This document shows, one piece after another, positions 26,767 to 40,873 of a stretch of DNA of 64,000 nt. A program made the translations under genes and the position numbers. The number at the start of each line of letters is the position of its first letter. Positions within the stretch are counted from its first letter, which is position 1. Below the pieces are notes generated by a model. That model saw nothing but the letters and a program-made list of their open reading frames with translations, did no database searches and was not told the origin of the DNA. Where the stretch lies: positions 8,026,115-8,090,114 of the forward strand of contig SSBO01000001.1 of NCBI GenBank assembly GCA_005281725.1, written 5' to 3'. Source of the stretch: Wuchereria bancrofti (taxonomy: Eukaryota > Nematoda > Chromadorea > Rhabditida > Onchocercidae).

Positions 26767-28467
26767 CATTTGAATGACAATGATGATGATGATGGTGATG
26801 ATGATAATGATGAATGGTGATGATGATGATAATGATGGCGAATCATAAAGAAAAACAAGAGATATGAAACTTCATTATCAGAAACAAATATTAAACAGTA
26901 ATTAAAAATAATGTATACGGTAACCCCGTAATATCAAATATGAAAATGACGTGAATAAAATGAATAATATGGAAAATCATGTGACATTCGAAAAAACGAA
27001 AAAAGTGAACCCTGAATTCATTTTATATAATAACCTGTGTAAGTGATTATATATATACATATACATACATATCAATATATAAATTGATATAAATACATCT
27101 GAGGAAGTGAATTATAATGAATGACTGAAATTATTAATAAATAAAATGAAGGAAATCAATTAATACAAAAGTAATTTCATTAATTTAACGAGAAAGAAAA
27201 ACAAAGGGATGAAATAAAACGAAATTTTAAGGAGGTACATTTATTTAAATCACAGACTTTCCTGGCAATATATAAGTGAAGTAATATAATAGAATAATTA
27301 AAAGTACAAAAAAAGAAAATTTAAAAAAGAAAAAATTTTTTAACAGCATATGTTGGCAGAAACATGAATTAAGTAACAAATATACTTAAGTATAGCTATG
27401 AGGGAAATAATTTTAACATTCTATTTCAAGTTTTCTGCATTATTTAAAAAAAATTTTGTTTAATCATTTCAAGAAAAAATTTTTGTTTTAAATTTTAAAT
27501 TTAAAAATAAAATTAATCGATTGATTGTTTTAATACAGTAACACCAGCTTATGAAGTAATTTTTTTTGTTTCCCTTTAAGAAAAAAATTAGAGCGTTATT
27601 TTTTGCTGTATGAAAAACAAAACAGTATTAAACATTATAAGTGAAGAAAAACATTAACAAAAATGATATAACATTTTATTATTTTATGATTAATTATTAA
27701 ATTATTTAAAAAATTTAGTACGCATTTTTGTAATTTAACAAAAAAAAATGATTACGGAAGCTATCAAATGTTCAATAAATATTTCACACCATTCTTGTCT
27801 TCTTATTTTCACGACGATCTTTTGCTCTCCTGTAAATGAACAAATTCAAGTTGGAATTATTAGTGAAATGTGAAAATTAAAAAAGAAGTTTAGGCTCGAA
27901 ATTTTTTCTTTAAATTTAAATACGTTTCCATTCAAATTAATTGAAAAAAATATAGACGAACTATTCACTCCAAAAAAAAAAACTTCAAAAAATGTCCAAA
28001 AAAAATTCAATCTAATAAATGAAAGTGAACATTTTTTTTAAGAAAAGAGAGTAAATGGATCAAAATTAGAACGGTTTATTGAAATTACAAGAACCAATTT
28101 TAGAAATGAATTAAAGCTAACATTACGAAGTTAAAAGAATTTTTAGCAAAAAATTAATTGTTGGGAAAAATAAAAAGTAGGGAAAAATAAAAAATAAAAA
28201 ATGAAATCATTTAAATTATTTGTTGTTTTTCTAATTTCAAATATATGCAACAAAATTTAAAATTCTTCATTAAATTAATTTCAAAGTCATTTTTAAAATT
28301 GGTTCATCGCAATTTTAATAATCAAATCTGATTCTGATTAATTTCATTTGGTTTCATTTTATTATATACTTGCTATATATACTTTTTTCCTATGCACTCC
28401 AATTTTTTTTTTTCTTTTTCATAATTAAATAATTTAAAAACAATTCTGCTTATTCCCAACTAGATAG
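26767..28467. repeat. 1,701-bp duplicated block, copy 1
   Basis: Begins CATTTGAATGACAATGATG and ends CCCAACTAGATAG, followed by a single N (28468). It matches 28469-30169 at a constant offset of 1,702 with no difference noticed by eye. It includes the last exon of pal-1 (27784-27829) and GAT microsatellites. Confidence 0.95.
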
Positions 28468-31400
28468 NCATTTGAATGACAATGATGATGATGATGGTGA
28501 TGATGATAATGATGAATGGTGATGATGATGATAATGATGGCGAATCATAAAGAAAAACAAGAGATATGAAACTTCATTATCAGAAACAAATATTAAACAG
28601 TAATTAAAAATAATGTATACGGTAACCCCGTAATATCAAATATGAAAATGACGTGAATAAAATGAATAATATGGAAAATCATGTGACATTCGAAAAAACG
28701 AAAAAAGTGAACCCTGAATTCATTTTATATAATAACCTGTGTAAGTGATTATATATATACATATACATACATATCAATATATAAATTGATATAAATACAT
28801 CTGAGGAAGTGAATTATAATGAATGACTGAAATTATTAATAAATAAAATGAAGGAAATCAATTAATACAAAAGTAATTTCATTAATTTAACGAGAAAGAA
28901 AAACAAAGGGATGAAATAAAACGAAATTTTAAGGAGGTACATTTATTTAAATCACAGACTTTCCTGGCAATATATAAGTGAAGTAATATAATAGAATAAT
29001 TAAAAGTACAAAAAAAGAAAATTTAAAAAAGAAAAAATTTTTTAACAGCATATGTTGGCAGAAACATGAATTAAGTAACAAATATACTTAAGTATAGCTA
29101 TGAGGGAAATAATTTTAACATTCTATTTCAAGTTTTCTGCATTATTTAAAAAAAATTTTGTTTAATCATTTCAAGAAAAAATTTTTGTTTTAAATTTTAA
29201 ATTTAAAAATAAAATTAATCGATTGATTGTTTTAATACAGTAACACCAGCTTATGAAGTAATTTTTTTTGTTTCCCTTTAAGAAAAAAATTAGAGCGTTA
29301 TTTTTTGCTGTATGAAAAACAAAACAGTATTAAACATTATAAGTGAAGAAAAACATTAACAAAAATGATATAACATTTTATTATTTTATGATTAATTATT
29401 AAATTATTTAAAAAATTTAGTACGCATTTTTGTAATTTAACAAAAAAAAATGATTACGGAAGCTATCAAATGTTCAATAAATATTTCACACCATTCTTGT
29501 CTTCTTATTTTCACGACGATCTTTTGCTCTCCTGTAAATGAACAAATTCAAGTTGGAATTATTAGTGAAATGTGAAAATTAAAAAAGAAGTTTAGGCTCG
29601 AAATTTTTTCTTTAAATTTAAATACGTTTCCATTCAAATTAATTGAAAAAAATATAGACGAACTATTCACTCCAAAAAAAAAAACTTCAAAAAATGTCCA
29701 AAAAAAATTCAATCTAATAAATGAAAGTGAACATTTTTTTTAAGAAAAGAGAGTAAATGGATCAAAATTAGAACGGTTTATTGAAATTACAAGAACCAAT
29801 TTTAGAAATGAATTAAAGCTAACATTACGAAGTTAAAAGAATTTTTAGCAAAAAATTAATTGTTGGGAAAAATAAAAAGTAGGGAAAAATAAAAAATAAA
29901 AAATGAAATCATTTAAATTATTTGTTGTTTTTCTAATTTCAAATATATGCAACAAAATTTAAAATTCTTCATTAAATTAATTTCAAAGTCATTTTTAAAA
30001 TTGGTTCATCGCAATTTTAATAATCAAATCTGATTCTGATTAATTTCATTTGGTTTCATTTTATTATATACTTGCTATATATACTTTTTTCCTATGCACT
30101 CCAATTTTTTTTTTTCTTTTTCATAATTAAATAATTTAAAAACAATTCTGCTTATTCCCAACTAGATAGTATAAGTATATTTCGAGGGATGAATTTTTTT
30201 TAATACTTTCGATATTTTTTATACAAATATTGCCGACAAAGAAACAAAGTATTATTAGCATACGACGGAAGATAAGTATGATAGGTGACCCCACAACAAT
30301 AAGGTTAAGAGGATTTCTAAGCTGGGATAATTTAATGCAAAGAATGGAAGAAGCGCAAACAATACTTACAAAGATAAATTGTATTATAGGTAATATTATT
30401 TACAATAAACAAAAATTTGGCGCATTCTGAACAGAAAAAAATTAGCAATAAGTTGTTTTCTTTTTTCCAAAAGAAACAAATGATTAATTCATATGAATAA
30501 GTGAGTTCTTCGCATGACCAAACAAATTTTCCTTTAAACTATTAAAATCTCAAATAATCATATTTCATTACTTGTAATGATTAGTGAAAAATTAAACTAC
30601 ATAAATTTAAAAATCATCAATTCAAAAAAATTGTTATTTATAGCTGATTTTTTAATATTCTAAAAATAGCGAGATTTCCACTTCTTGAAAAATTTATAAT
30701 TCGACAATAAAATTATTCGCTTTCTGCTGAATGCTTTTTTGAAACAAATTTGAGGCTATTAGGCAGCAATTGTTTAGTTTAAATTTACTACGTTAGCTTA
30801 TCGAGAATTTGGACATAATTATTTCGATAAAAACAATAGTGATAACAAAATAATAATATAATAATAATAATAGTAATAATAGTAATAATAATAATAATAC
30901 TTATAATAGGATATTTATCCCTCTAACATATTGAAAGTTATAGTGAAATTAGTTAAATTTTGAAATTACAAACATTTTATGATTGTTTATGTATAACAAG
31001 CATGAAATGGGAAGGAAAAGAAGTAATGAGAAATACCGAAGAAAGATACTGCCTGAAATTACTTAAAATTTCCACAGTAATTATAGCAATTATCTTTCGG
31101 ACAAATACGAATCGTTTTGGAAAAGAGAAAAAGGAAAGATAGTAAAACAATTTTATAACTTTTTAAAATTTTCTTTTTTTGAGAAATATTTGATAGATTT
31201 ATTTTGCCGCCAGAAATTTTTCGTTGCAATTAATAGTTTACTACCCCATAAAAATGTGCAACAGTTATTTTTCATTCTTTTTAATTTTACTAATTATCTA
31301 TCGGTTTAATTAAAATATCCCAAAAGAGATCAGGCATTTCAAAATGGCTTTTTCAAAAATTTCATGTTTAATTGATCAATGATGTATGTGAAGAATGAAG

Positions 31401-34400
31401 TTTGAGTGCTTGAAATTTATATGAAATTCATTTCGAAAATAAATATTCATATTTTTTTAAGATATGAATGAAATCTAGCAAGCAAGCATGAATGAATGAT
31501 TAATGATAAATTGCATAAAGAAATATCTATGAATTAATCTTTGATAATATCAAATAAATATTAATTTGAAGTAATGATTTTTATTTCTTCAATTTCTTTT
31601 AATCAGTTATCATAATTAAATGATTTTAAGTTCTAGCAATAAAGTAAAAACAAACTCTTTAAAGGACAAATGATTGCGTAACATAAAGGATAAGTCAATA
31701 AAATATTTGTCATATTAACAATTTATAAACTTGATTCGGTAATTATTTTATTAATTTCATCGATTACTTCATTTAAAACTACAGTGATAATGTTGATAAG
31801 AATAATAATAATAATACTTATAATAATAATAATAAAATAAAGAATATGTACTCTTTTTAATAAAGTAAAATTCTTTTGGAAAAAAATTTTTTAACAAAAG
31901 GTTAAAATGGTTAAATTAAAAATTATTGATGAAAAAAAAGATGAAGAAGAAAATAGAAGGAAATATCTTTTGTGTATATTTTTTTATCCTTAGATCAACT
32001 TTTTATTATACACTTCATATCTGTCTATATGCGCAACTGTCCCAAAACATAAATCAAATCTTTGTATTGCGTAATTGTCGCAACCTTTTAGCAAATGGCT
32101 CACTTTCCTCTATTCCTATATTCCACTTCCTTTTATCCAACATTTGATTAGGTAGAAGTGAACGAGGAATTGGAAGGGAGGGGGAGAAGGGAATGGGAGG
32201 GAACAGAATTGTGATATTATCTGTGCAAACAAATTTACCTTAATGAAACATGTAATGAATCCTCATTATCTTGATTAACAAAAACACTTTGTCGGCTAAA
32301 GTATTTATTAATTAATTTATAATATTCTCCCTATTTCATTTTAAAAATTGTCGATAATTTATGGATTTCAATTTAATGAATAGATGTAATTGTCCATAAA
32401 TAGAAACCGAAAATCAGTAAATATTAGAGAAAATAAATATATAACTGAATTAAATTGAATTCATTTACTTCTTTTTCACTGGAAAGATAACTTAGCTTAA
32501 GTCAGAAAAGCAAGAGTAATCCTAACAATCTTTGGAATAGATAATGTGAATTTTTCGCACTTAATTAATTAATTAGTTCTTCATAACAAAACCGTTAAAC
32601 TAGAAATACAAAGCGGACTATCTTAAAAATTCTGCAGTAATTCATACAAATTTCATTTTTGATAAGATATTTCCACAGTTATCAATATTATTTCATTTAT
32701 TATTTCTATCATATTATTTTTCAATCTTTTTAGGTTTTTTTTTGAAAAAATGAAAACTTATACTATCGGACTGAAAATAATAAACAGTTAACAATTAACA
32801 TATCAGTAAAATATATATAAATGCATGAATGATGATTTAATAAGAAATCATTTCTTCAAAATTATTTTCTTAAAAAAGAAGAATAAAAAAAATACAAACA
32901 TATATTATCATTTTTAACATAATCTTTTTTTCTTTTTTTACCACATAAGAACTAACCTATTTTGGAACCATATTTTAATTTGTCGTTCAGTGAGTTGTAA
33001 TTCGGATGAAAGTTGTGATTTACGTTCGGAATTAATAAATTGTGATGTACGAAATTCTTTCTCCAACTCTAATCGTTGATAATCACTATATACCATACGA
33101 TACTTCTCACTTGTTCGCACTCTTACATCTAAAATATAGAAATGTTTATTATATTCTGGAATAAAGAGAAGAAAAAAATGAGTAATTTGAACGAAATAAA
33201 GTGTAAATATATTTTTGTTTTCGTTTTTGTCAAAAATTTAAATAAACTTTTTTTGCTTTAAATTTATAAAATTAACTTTTCCCATTGTAATATTTTTTAA
33301 TAAGAAAGTGTTGCGAAATTCTTTTCCTTTATTTTTTTCTTTACACTAAAATTTCATATTGTCGAAGTTATCGTAATTTATACGATGGGAAAATTTCGAA
33401 ATAGTTCTTCAATTGAAATTTCATAACTTGGCAGAAGTTTCCATACAATTACCTATCTATTCATGACTTTCATCCTTCCCCTTTCTTACCTGGAAACCCC
33501 GCACTACATAACAATAGTATTTGGAAAAGTGATTAGTCAGGTGACCTTCAAGGATAATTCGTCCAAACAACGACATAACGCAAAAAATGGGTTACGGTAG
33601 ATTGAATAACAATTATTAATATCTCCCAATCTACTGAAAAAGTGGAATACTGTAATTCGTTGATCAAACTTTTCAATACTTACTTAAATTGATAATTTAC
33701 AATAAATATGCCACAATTATTTGAACTAATTTAATGTCACTCGAGCATTTAATTAATGTTCTATTCGTTTGTTTTAAATAAAAAAAAAAAGGGCAAAGAA
33801 TCTTTATCATATCTAAAAAGTATAATGGCCTTAAAACTATGCCTTTTTTTATTTCTTGCATTTCACTGATTGATTAGAGTTAATCAAGCATTCTATGACA
33901 AACAATTATTAAATGATGAATAAAGTATTAGGCATTTCCTGATAAATATACCAGCAAGTAGTTGGAGTTGATGATGAAGAAGACACTATTTTAAGATATG
34001 AAAAAAAAAATTTTTTTTAGATTATCTTTTTTCATAAGCAATGTTAATTATAGCAATCGTTTAAATTATTTCCATAGTACATCGTTTAAATTTTCAATTA
34101 TTATTATATCATTTTCAGCATTTGGTATCATTTCCCTGTTTTCTTCTCTCAGTCTTTTCTACTTTCTATTTTATCTCAAAAAAAAAAAAAAGGAAACGAT
34201 CTATACGTGTGCGTATATATACATATACGTGCGTGTATCTGAGGTTAAAGTATAAACATATATCGAAACATCAGCTAATGTCATTGTAAATCATTCAAAT
34301 AACCTTACTTTTTCATCGATGCGGAATTTTTACAACTATCGGTGTATTTTGTTCTAGTGCGAGAATCTATTATTATCCGCCATGCATATTTTATGATTAC

Positions 34401-36408
34401 AATAATAATAGTTTGTTTCTGGCAATTTCTTTTTCCTTTTTTTTTTCTCATTTAATAATTGAGAAAAGAAATAGGAGATATCATAAGTTATCGATTATCT
34501 TAAACTTATCGATTATCGAGTAGGGGAACGATCAGCATTGTTAATAAATTAAAATAATAATATTTACAATAAACAGGGTTACTAAGTTAAAAAAATTATT
34601 ACAGGTAATAATTATTGATTGCTTAATTATTTGTGACTAATTAATTGAGCTATTAACAATATTGCTATTAATTTCTAGCTAAATTTCTTAAAAAGCATTA
34701 ATAACCAACAAACACTACAAATATTCTACCAATGTGTTCACTGAAAAAGCAAAATAAAAAAGAAAATATTTTCTTTTTCTATTTTTCTTCTATTTAAGTT
34801 CATTTAGTATATTTTGGACCAGTAATGAATTTCACTTAACATTTTCATATGATAATAGTGATAGCTTATCTTTAGAAATTATTCCTAATATTACAATACG
34901 TCAGGTTACTTTCTCACTTTTTTTTTGTCAAAGTCAATAAAAGAAAGACAGATAAGGAAGAGATTAAAATGATTAAAACTTTTTTACCTGGCACAAATAT
35001 GCAACCATATTGATGACTTGTGCTTTTTATTCACATTCATCTTATTTGTTCTTTCTAATTAATCATCTCCTCATTCTTACCTTTATGAACATATGCAACA
35101 AAGAAAAATGACCGCTATTATAAATTTCGAATAAATTTTTAAATAATATTAGAACAAAAAAAAAAAACCATCTCTTATCAATTTATAATTTTTAAAATGT
35201 AATAAAAAATGAAAGCAAAATTATTCTTTATGGATAGAAGAGAGAATGAGAGGGGATGAGAAAAAAAGTTCTGAAGGTCTAATTGTATGGAAACTCATGC
35301 TGATATGATATGTTCTTATCATTTCTATTTTATTGATAACAGATATTATGTGTTTCAAAAAACTTTTTCCTTCTTTGAAACTGAGATAATTTTATATAAT
35401 TTTTTTAAAGTACCATTAATTTGTTTTTTTTTTACGATTGATATCGTAAGTTTTATACGAAATAATTACTAAAAAAGGAAAAAACATTAAATAACCACAA
35501 AAAGAAAGAAATAAAGAAATACAAATTGATAAAATGATAAAAATGCTTACTATTAGTACCGGGACCTGTACGATATGGTGGTGAAGTAGATTGCTGTTGT
35601 TGAAGACGAATTGTTGCTGATCGTTTGCCATTTAATGATGCATAAGCAAGAGTTGGAACCTATAAAATGATGAAATATGGATTGAGTTAATATGTGGTCT
35701 CAGTTTTTTAAGAATTGAATTGTATTACAATTTCAAATGTAAAATGCAACTTTTTTTCTACTTTTGATTTTTTATGTTAACTTTACAAACGCAAATTTAT
35801 AGTGATTTAAATGATTAAATGGATATGTAAGTAATCATTAATTTTTCTAATAAGTTTACACCATTGTCTTTTTTTAAATAAAATCTTTGAAAATTTACTT
35901 TCCAATGAGCAATATGTTCCGCAGCGGCAAAATGTTCATTAGTTGTTGGAGTAGTATACGGAGATGCTAGAACAGGATTTGGATAATAACAACTTCCGGT
36001 ATTATCAAAGCGACTCAAGCAACAGTTACCGGATAATTGTGCCATTGAAGTAGATGGAAATGGATCAGTGGGATATGCTTCAGATGCAGACGGAGTAACT
36101 GAAGCGGCTGCTGCTGCTGCTGCAGCCGGATGAATACCTGGTATCGGATAAGCAAATTCAGAAGGCCACCGAACATCGGCAGGATATTTAAGATGATCTG
36201 TTGTTGGCAAAGTTCGAAAACCACTCGAACTAACGATTCGTGGAATTTGATCATCCGAACTCAGTTGATGATGATTATGATGAAGATGATAATGATTATG
36301 ATTTCCATCGGTAAGCCATTTGGGTGATGGTTGTGGTGCCGTTGTTGGATAGAAATACGACGCACCAGGTAACATAGCCACACTGTTAAAACTCGGCGGT
36401 GTTGTCAT
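27784..36408 (-). CDS. pal-1: caudal-type (Cdx) homeodomain transcription factor
   Basis: DNA-binding regulator of posterior identity; acts in the nucleus. Exons on the minus strand: 36408-35899, 35659-35551, 33128-32957 and 27829-27784 (or the identical 29531-29486), giving 278 residues in frame. The homeodomain is caudal-like: [19 protein letters not shown] at its start, [13 protein letters not shown] in helix 3. The intron splits the codon for the Arg after QNR; the tiny last exon supplies [14 protein letters not shown] and stops only about six residues beyond the domain. The long first exon is Pro/Ser/His-rich with an eight-Ala run. I start at 36408 ([10 protein letters not shown]) because the frame further upstream is only AAT/CAA microsatellite. 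A splice acceptor-like TTGCCAG lies just before it, possibly for trans-splicing. Introns 2 and 3 are about 2.4 and 5.1 kb (3.4 kb to copy 2), long for this window and likely to hold regulatory DNA. Confidence 0.93.
28468..28468. other. single ambiguous base N between duplicated blocks
   Basis: One N joins the end of copy 1 to the start of copy 2, as at a closed scaffold gap. Confidence 0.95.
28469..30169. repeat. 1,701-bp duplicated block, copy 2
   Basis: Same sequence as 26767-28467, including a second copy of the last pal-1 exon at 29486-29531. Continues into unique sequence (TATAAGTATATTTCGAGGG) at 30170. Confidence 0.95.
30170..32956. other. pal-1 intron 3 remainder
   Basis: AT-rich, with AAT/ATA microsatellites near 30853-30902 and 31799-31835. 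The short open stretches here (for example 30230-30430) have no splice context or recognisable motif. Confidence 0.5.
33129..35550. other. pal-1 intron 2
   Basis: AT-rich intron of about 2.4 kb with poly-A and GT/AC-rich runs (about 34180-34250). No coding signal. Confidence 0.55.
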
Positions 36409-39400
36409 ACTGGCAATAGTAATAATTATTGTAATAATAACAATAAAAACAAAAAACAGCAGCAATAGTAATAATGATAATAACAATAACAGTGATACTG
36501 ACAACCAATCTTTAATGTTGATATCGTCGCTAATAACAATATCATTACTGTCACTATTATTATCACTGCTAATAGTGACAATAGTGCTAACAACAATGCT
36601 AATGCTAATAACAATAATTAATAGCTAATAATAACTAATAACAACTAATAACTAATAATAATAATAATAATAATTAATAGTCAATAAAAACAATAAGAAT
36701 AATGGTAAATATGCTTTAAAATGGTATTACCGTTTGAAGCCTACCTTTTTGCTTCGTTTAAAGATTAGTCAAATATGGATGGGACCGTTTTTAAGAAGTG
36801 TACCAAAAAATTTTTTATTTATCTGGGCGTGGCGTCATTCAATCTACCGTGTATCCTCTCGTACGTATACTTTTTTTCCTTCTTCTTCCTTCTTCTGCTC
36901 CTCTTCCTTCTCCTTTTTCTTATTCATTCACCCCACTTCTTCCGCCTTTTAGAAATATCCTAAAAAGTTATATGAAGAAGAAAATAAGACAGAAAAGGAA
37001 GAAGGAAAAGGAAAAAGGAGAAACGAGATACGTTACCAGCGGTAAATCCTTTTTAAATTAAACCGATATAATAGTTGATGGTTATTTTCTGGATAAAGTT
37101 AACCCCGAAATGTTTCAGCGAAGATTTACGATTTTGACACAACGCCACATGTGATCAACCCTATACCAATAATATATTTCTTTCACCTTTTTTTTGATCC
37201 CTTTTTCATTTCATCATAATTATATTACTTTAATCATTACCACTAAATTTAGTTTCATTTCATTTTTAGGGATGTTGAAATGCCAAAATTGATCTTTAAT
37301 ATTATTCGTAAATTGCTATTGATAATAGATTAAGAATCTAACTAATTAATAAGGAGTAGAAGAAAAGATATATATGATATGTCCATGTTGTTTTATTTAT
37401 GATAAGGGAAAAGCCAAGTATGGATGATATGCTTATATAAATGGATCATTGAAATTTTTATATTTATAAAATCTTCGGAATGACTTTCTATAAACAAAAA
37501 ATTTCAGTAATTTTATATTTCTTATGGATTCGTTCGTATTTTCATTTCACGCAACTTTTTAATTGACAAAAAATGTCATGTCTTATTTTGCTTTAAAAAA
37601 AAAGAGAAAACAACTTCACTTATCCTGAAATAAACATATGATTTAATTAATGCTTGAATAAATTTTTAATGAGCTTGTTACCATGCTAAAAGATTGAACA
37701 CAATATTCGACTAAAGCCTGATCTTAACAGCACTGATAACTGTTAAAACAAAAAAAATAGAAAACGATTAAGTAACAAACTAATCGATTTATATATTTCG
37801 ATAAAATCAATACTTTATGATACAAAACTAATAATAATAATAACAGTAATAATAAATAAATAAAATAATAATGAACCGCTTTTTTCTAACAAAAAAAAAA
37901 AAAAGGAATTCCGACCAATGATATTGAGATTATTGGATAAGCCAATTAGTGATGAAATTTAATGAAGCAATGTGATGAAATGATATTGTGAGTGTTCAAT
38001 GACCGTAACACATATCCTTTCCGGAAAAATAAAGATAAAGATAAACTAGTAGCATTCCGCTCTTACACAAAAAATGACATATGGTTAACCTTTCCAGAAT
38101 TTCATTACCGTATATCATCAAAGTATTTTTCTTTTTCCAAATTTCTTTTTTTTCTCTTCCTTTTTTTTGCATTAATTATTTCTAAGTAGTTTGTGAAAAA
38201 ACAATGAAAAAAAAACAAGTTAATGAATTGTTTTTATAACCCTAAAAGGGTTTTTTTGCTTTCTTCTGAAAAAACTTACAATAACAAAAATAAGAAAAAC
38301 ATAAGTGAAAATATGATATCATCTATAACACTTAATAATTACTAGCAATAGTTACTTAAAATAGTAAAGCAATAGTGATACTAGCAATAGTAATAATAGT
38401 GGTAGCAGTATTAGTAGTAGCTCTATAAGGCAAATAAAAGTAATAAAAATTCGTTACTTCATATCTTAACCAAAATAGTACAATTACTTTCTTTACCTAT
38501 TCTTTGCCCGATGAATAATGAATGGAAAATAATAGATCGGTTACATTGGAACTAAATTGACCAGGGATTTTATGATCGTCTACCACCAAATGCTTTCAAT
38601 AGCATTATTGTACAATATTCTTTCATTTGAAAGAGAGGAAAGGGAGGAAGATAGAAGAAGAGAGGGAGAGAGAAAAGAAAAGGAAAATTAAAAAAAAAAA
38701 AGTGTTTGTATTTTAAAAAGTTCAAAATTATTGTACGTATAGATAATAATATAAACAAATGATAATTTGATAGTAAGGGCATTTCATCGGAAATACTTCA
38801 TATCAATCGCTCGATAGTACTTAATACTAATATTTATTCACTTGATAAGAAAAATTTGAATAAAAATACTATGAAATATTTTATTAACACCAATCAACTA
38901 AACTTTTTAAAAAATGATTATTTTTTTGTGATATTAATAATCATATAGACTTTACTACTGTTATGTTGGTATGGGTGATTTTAATTATCATGACTGTTGT
39001 CATCGCTATTATTTTTATTATTCTTGTTTTTACTATTACTGTTACTATTTTATTATATTAATATTTATTATTATTATTATGAATATTATTATTATTAATT
39101 AACTAATTAATTAGTGTTAAACACTTATTGGTGCTTACACTTGTAACAAATGAGAAATGAAAAAAAAATCATATAACAATTTTTTTCATTATTATCTTTT
39201 CAATTTTTTTTTCAATTAATATGACAAATTTCTTTTTCTAATCCGAATTCTATTTCTTATTATCATTCATACTCTATATGCCATTCTTTCATTGTTTTGG
39301 TTCGTAAGTGTTAACTTCTATTCAGTGCAATTTTAATTATGGTATAATTTAATTATTAGATTATAAGTTTTACTTCACTCCTCTTTATCGAACATTTTAT

Positions 39401-40001
39401 TCAATTTACCACTTTTAAATGAGTCTTTTCATTCTTCCTAGCAATTTAGAAGTGAACATTTCAATTGTGAAATAAGTAAAAAAAATGCATTTATTGATTT
39501 ATTCCATGTTAAAAAAAAATAATAAAACGAAAAGTGTTAAATGTCATGAAAGTTATTAATTTAAAAGTTAGCGTTGAAAAAGTAAGAAATAAGATAATTC
39601 TAGCTAGATTTTGCCAATTAAATTAAAATTTTACCAAACATAGTAATTCTGATTTTTTGCGCATTTTTTTTAAATCAAGATGAATTTCATGTAAAGTATA
39701 GCACAAAAAGTATCCTGTTTTGCTTATTTCAAAACGCAATATCATTTTGATTTATAATTGCACAGTTGCATTAGCCTTAAATTAACTTAATTTAAATACA
39801 ATTACTTTCAGTATCAGAAGAAAAAAAAAAGAAGACAAACAAGCAAGTGAAACTTCAACTAGTTCGTAATTTTCAAAGTTATAGCTTCTTTGACAACACT
39901 AATTAATTCTCCTACAATTTCAAACGTTCATTCATTGGAAAATAAAATTTTTGTATTTATACTTTACAATACATATATAGAAATGTAATGAGAAAATCTA
40001 C
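36409..40001. other. pal-1 upstream region with AAT/CAA microsatellites
   Basis: 36409-36690 is a long imperfect AAT/CAA/ACT repeat directly upstream of the pal-1 start; similar runs lie near 37830-37870, 38330-38420 and 39035-39105. The rest is AT-rich without a gene. Being the upstream part of a developmental regulator, it is the likely place for enhancers, but none can be named. Confidence 0.5.
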
Positions 40002-40139
40002 CTTAATATTGAAATTGAAATGAATGAACGATGATTGTATAGGATTTTCCGGTGGATTTTTCAGTTTTAAAGATGAAGGTATTATTGTTGTTGCTGGTTT
40101 GTCGGTCAGGTCATATTTTATTACCGATGTCGCCTTGAG
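40002..40139 (-). other. orphan exon-like stretch
   Basis: On the minus strand 40139-40002 is open for 46 codons with an AG before it (GGACAG) and a GTAGAT donor-like sequence after it, phase 0 at both ends. It contains a proline-rich segment (KLKNPPENPIQSSF). I do not recognise it and find no partner exon. It could be an upstream exon of pal-1, part of an unseen gene, or chance. Confidence 0.25.
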
Positions 40140-40873
40140 CTGTCCTCGTGAATAATGTATTCACAACAATAAATCAACAATGCTCAATCGCATATCTTTT
40201 CACAGTTTTTGCTTCTATTACATTGTGTATAAATTATCAAAAGTATGAAGCATTCATTCATTCATCCTTATGCAAATTAAGAATGAGAATGATGCATATT
40301 TTGCAATTCATTACTTTTGGAAACTTTTCAAAATTTGTTAAATTTTTCATACTCATTTCACAGTTATTTTACACTTATTCTTTTAATTTAACATTTTATT
40401 ACGTACAATAAAATGAAATATAGAAAAAATAGAAGAAATCAAAATGTGATATTTTGAATTTTTGCAGTTAAAACAATTAGTTTATAAAAAAGGAAGAAAA
40501 AGAAAACTAATTAATATTAAACTTATAGAAATTTATCCGTATCATTATTTTTTCTAACAAAGAAAAAAAGTTGCTTGTAATGAGTATATTTACTTATATC
40601 CATTAATGTAAAATATTGCAAAATTTTTGAAAGTTTTTAATAATAACACATGTAAAATGATATAATCTACACAAAATATTCATTTTTTTTTCTTAAAATA
40701 AAAAAAAGTAAAAATAAAATCTTCTAGTCAAATTTTAATTCAATTATAAATTAATGGTTACATTTTATAATACATTCAAACATTTATATATGGATATATG
40801 TAAAAATACGTCTTTGATATGAATGAATAGTGGATGAGACGATTAGCGAATGTGAAATTTACTTTTGTTAATT

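Noticed and set aside
26780..26832. Regular GAT repeats that could suggest a CRISPR-like array
   Set aside because: Simple microsatellite without unique spacers, in a eukaryotic genome.
30230..30430. Plus-strand ORF inside pal-1 intron 3
   Set aside because: Starts without context, contains no domain, and lies in AT-rich intronic sequence.
36408..36504. N-terminal extension of pal-1 (Met at 36504, Leu/Ile-rich)
   Set aside because: The added residues are the translation of an AAT/CAA microsatellite; the start at 36408 is preceded by an acceptor-like AG.
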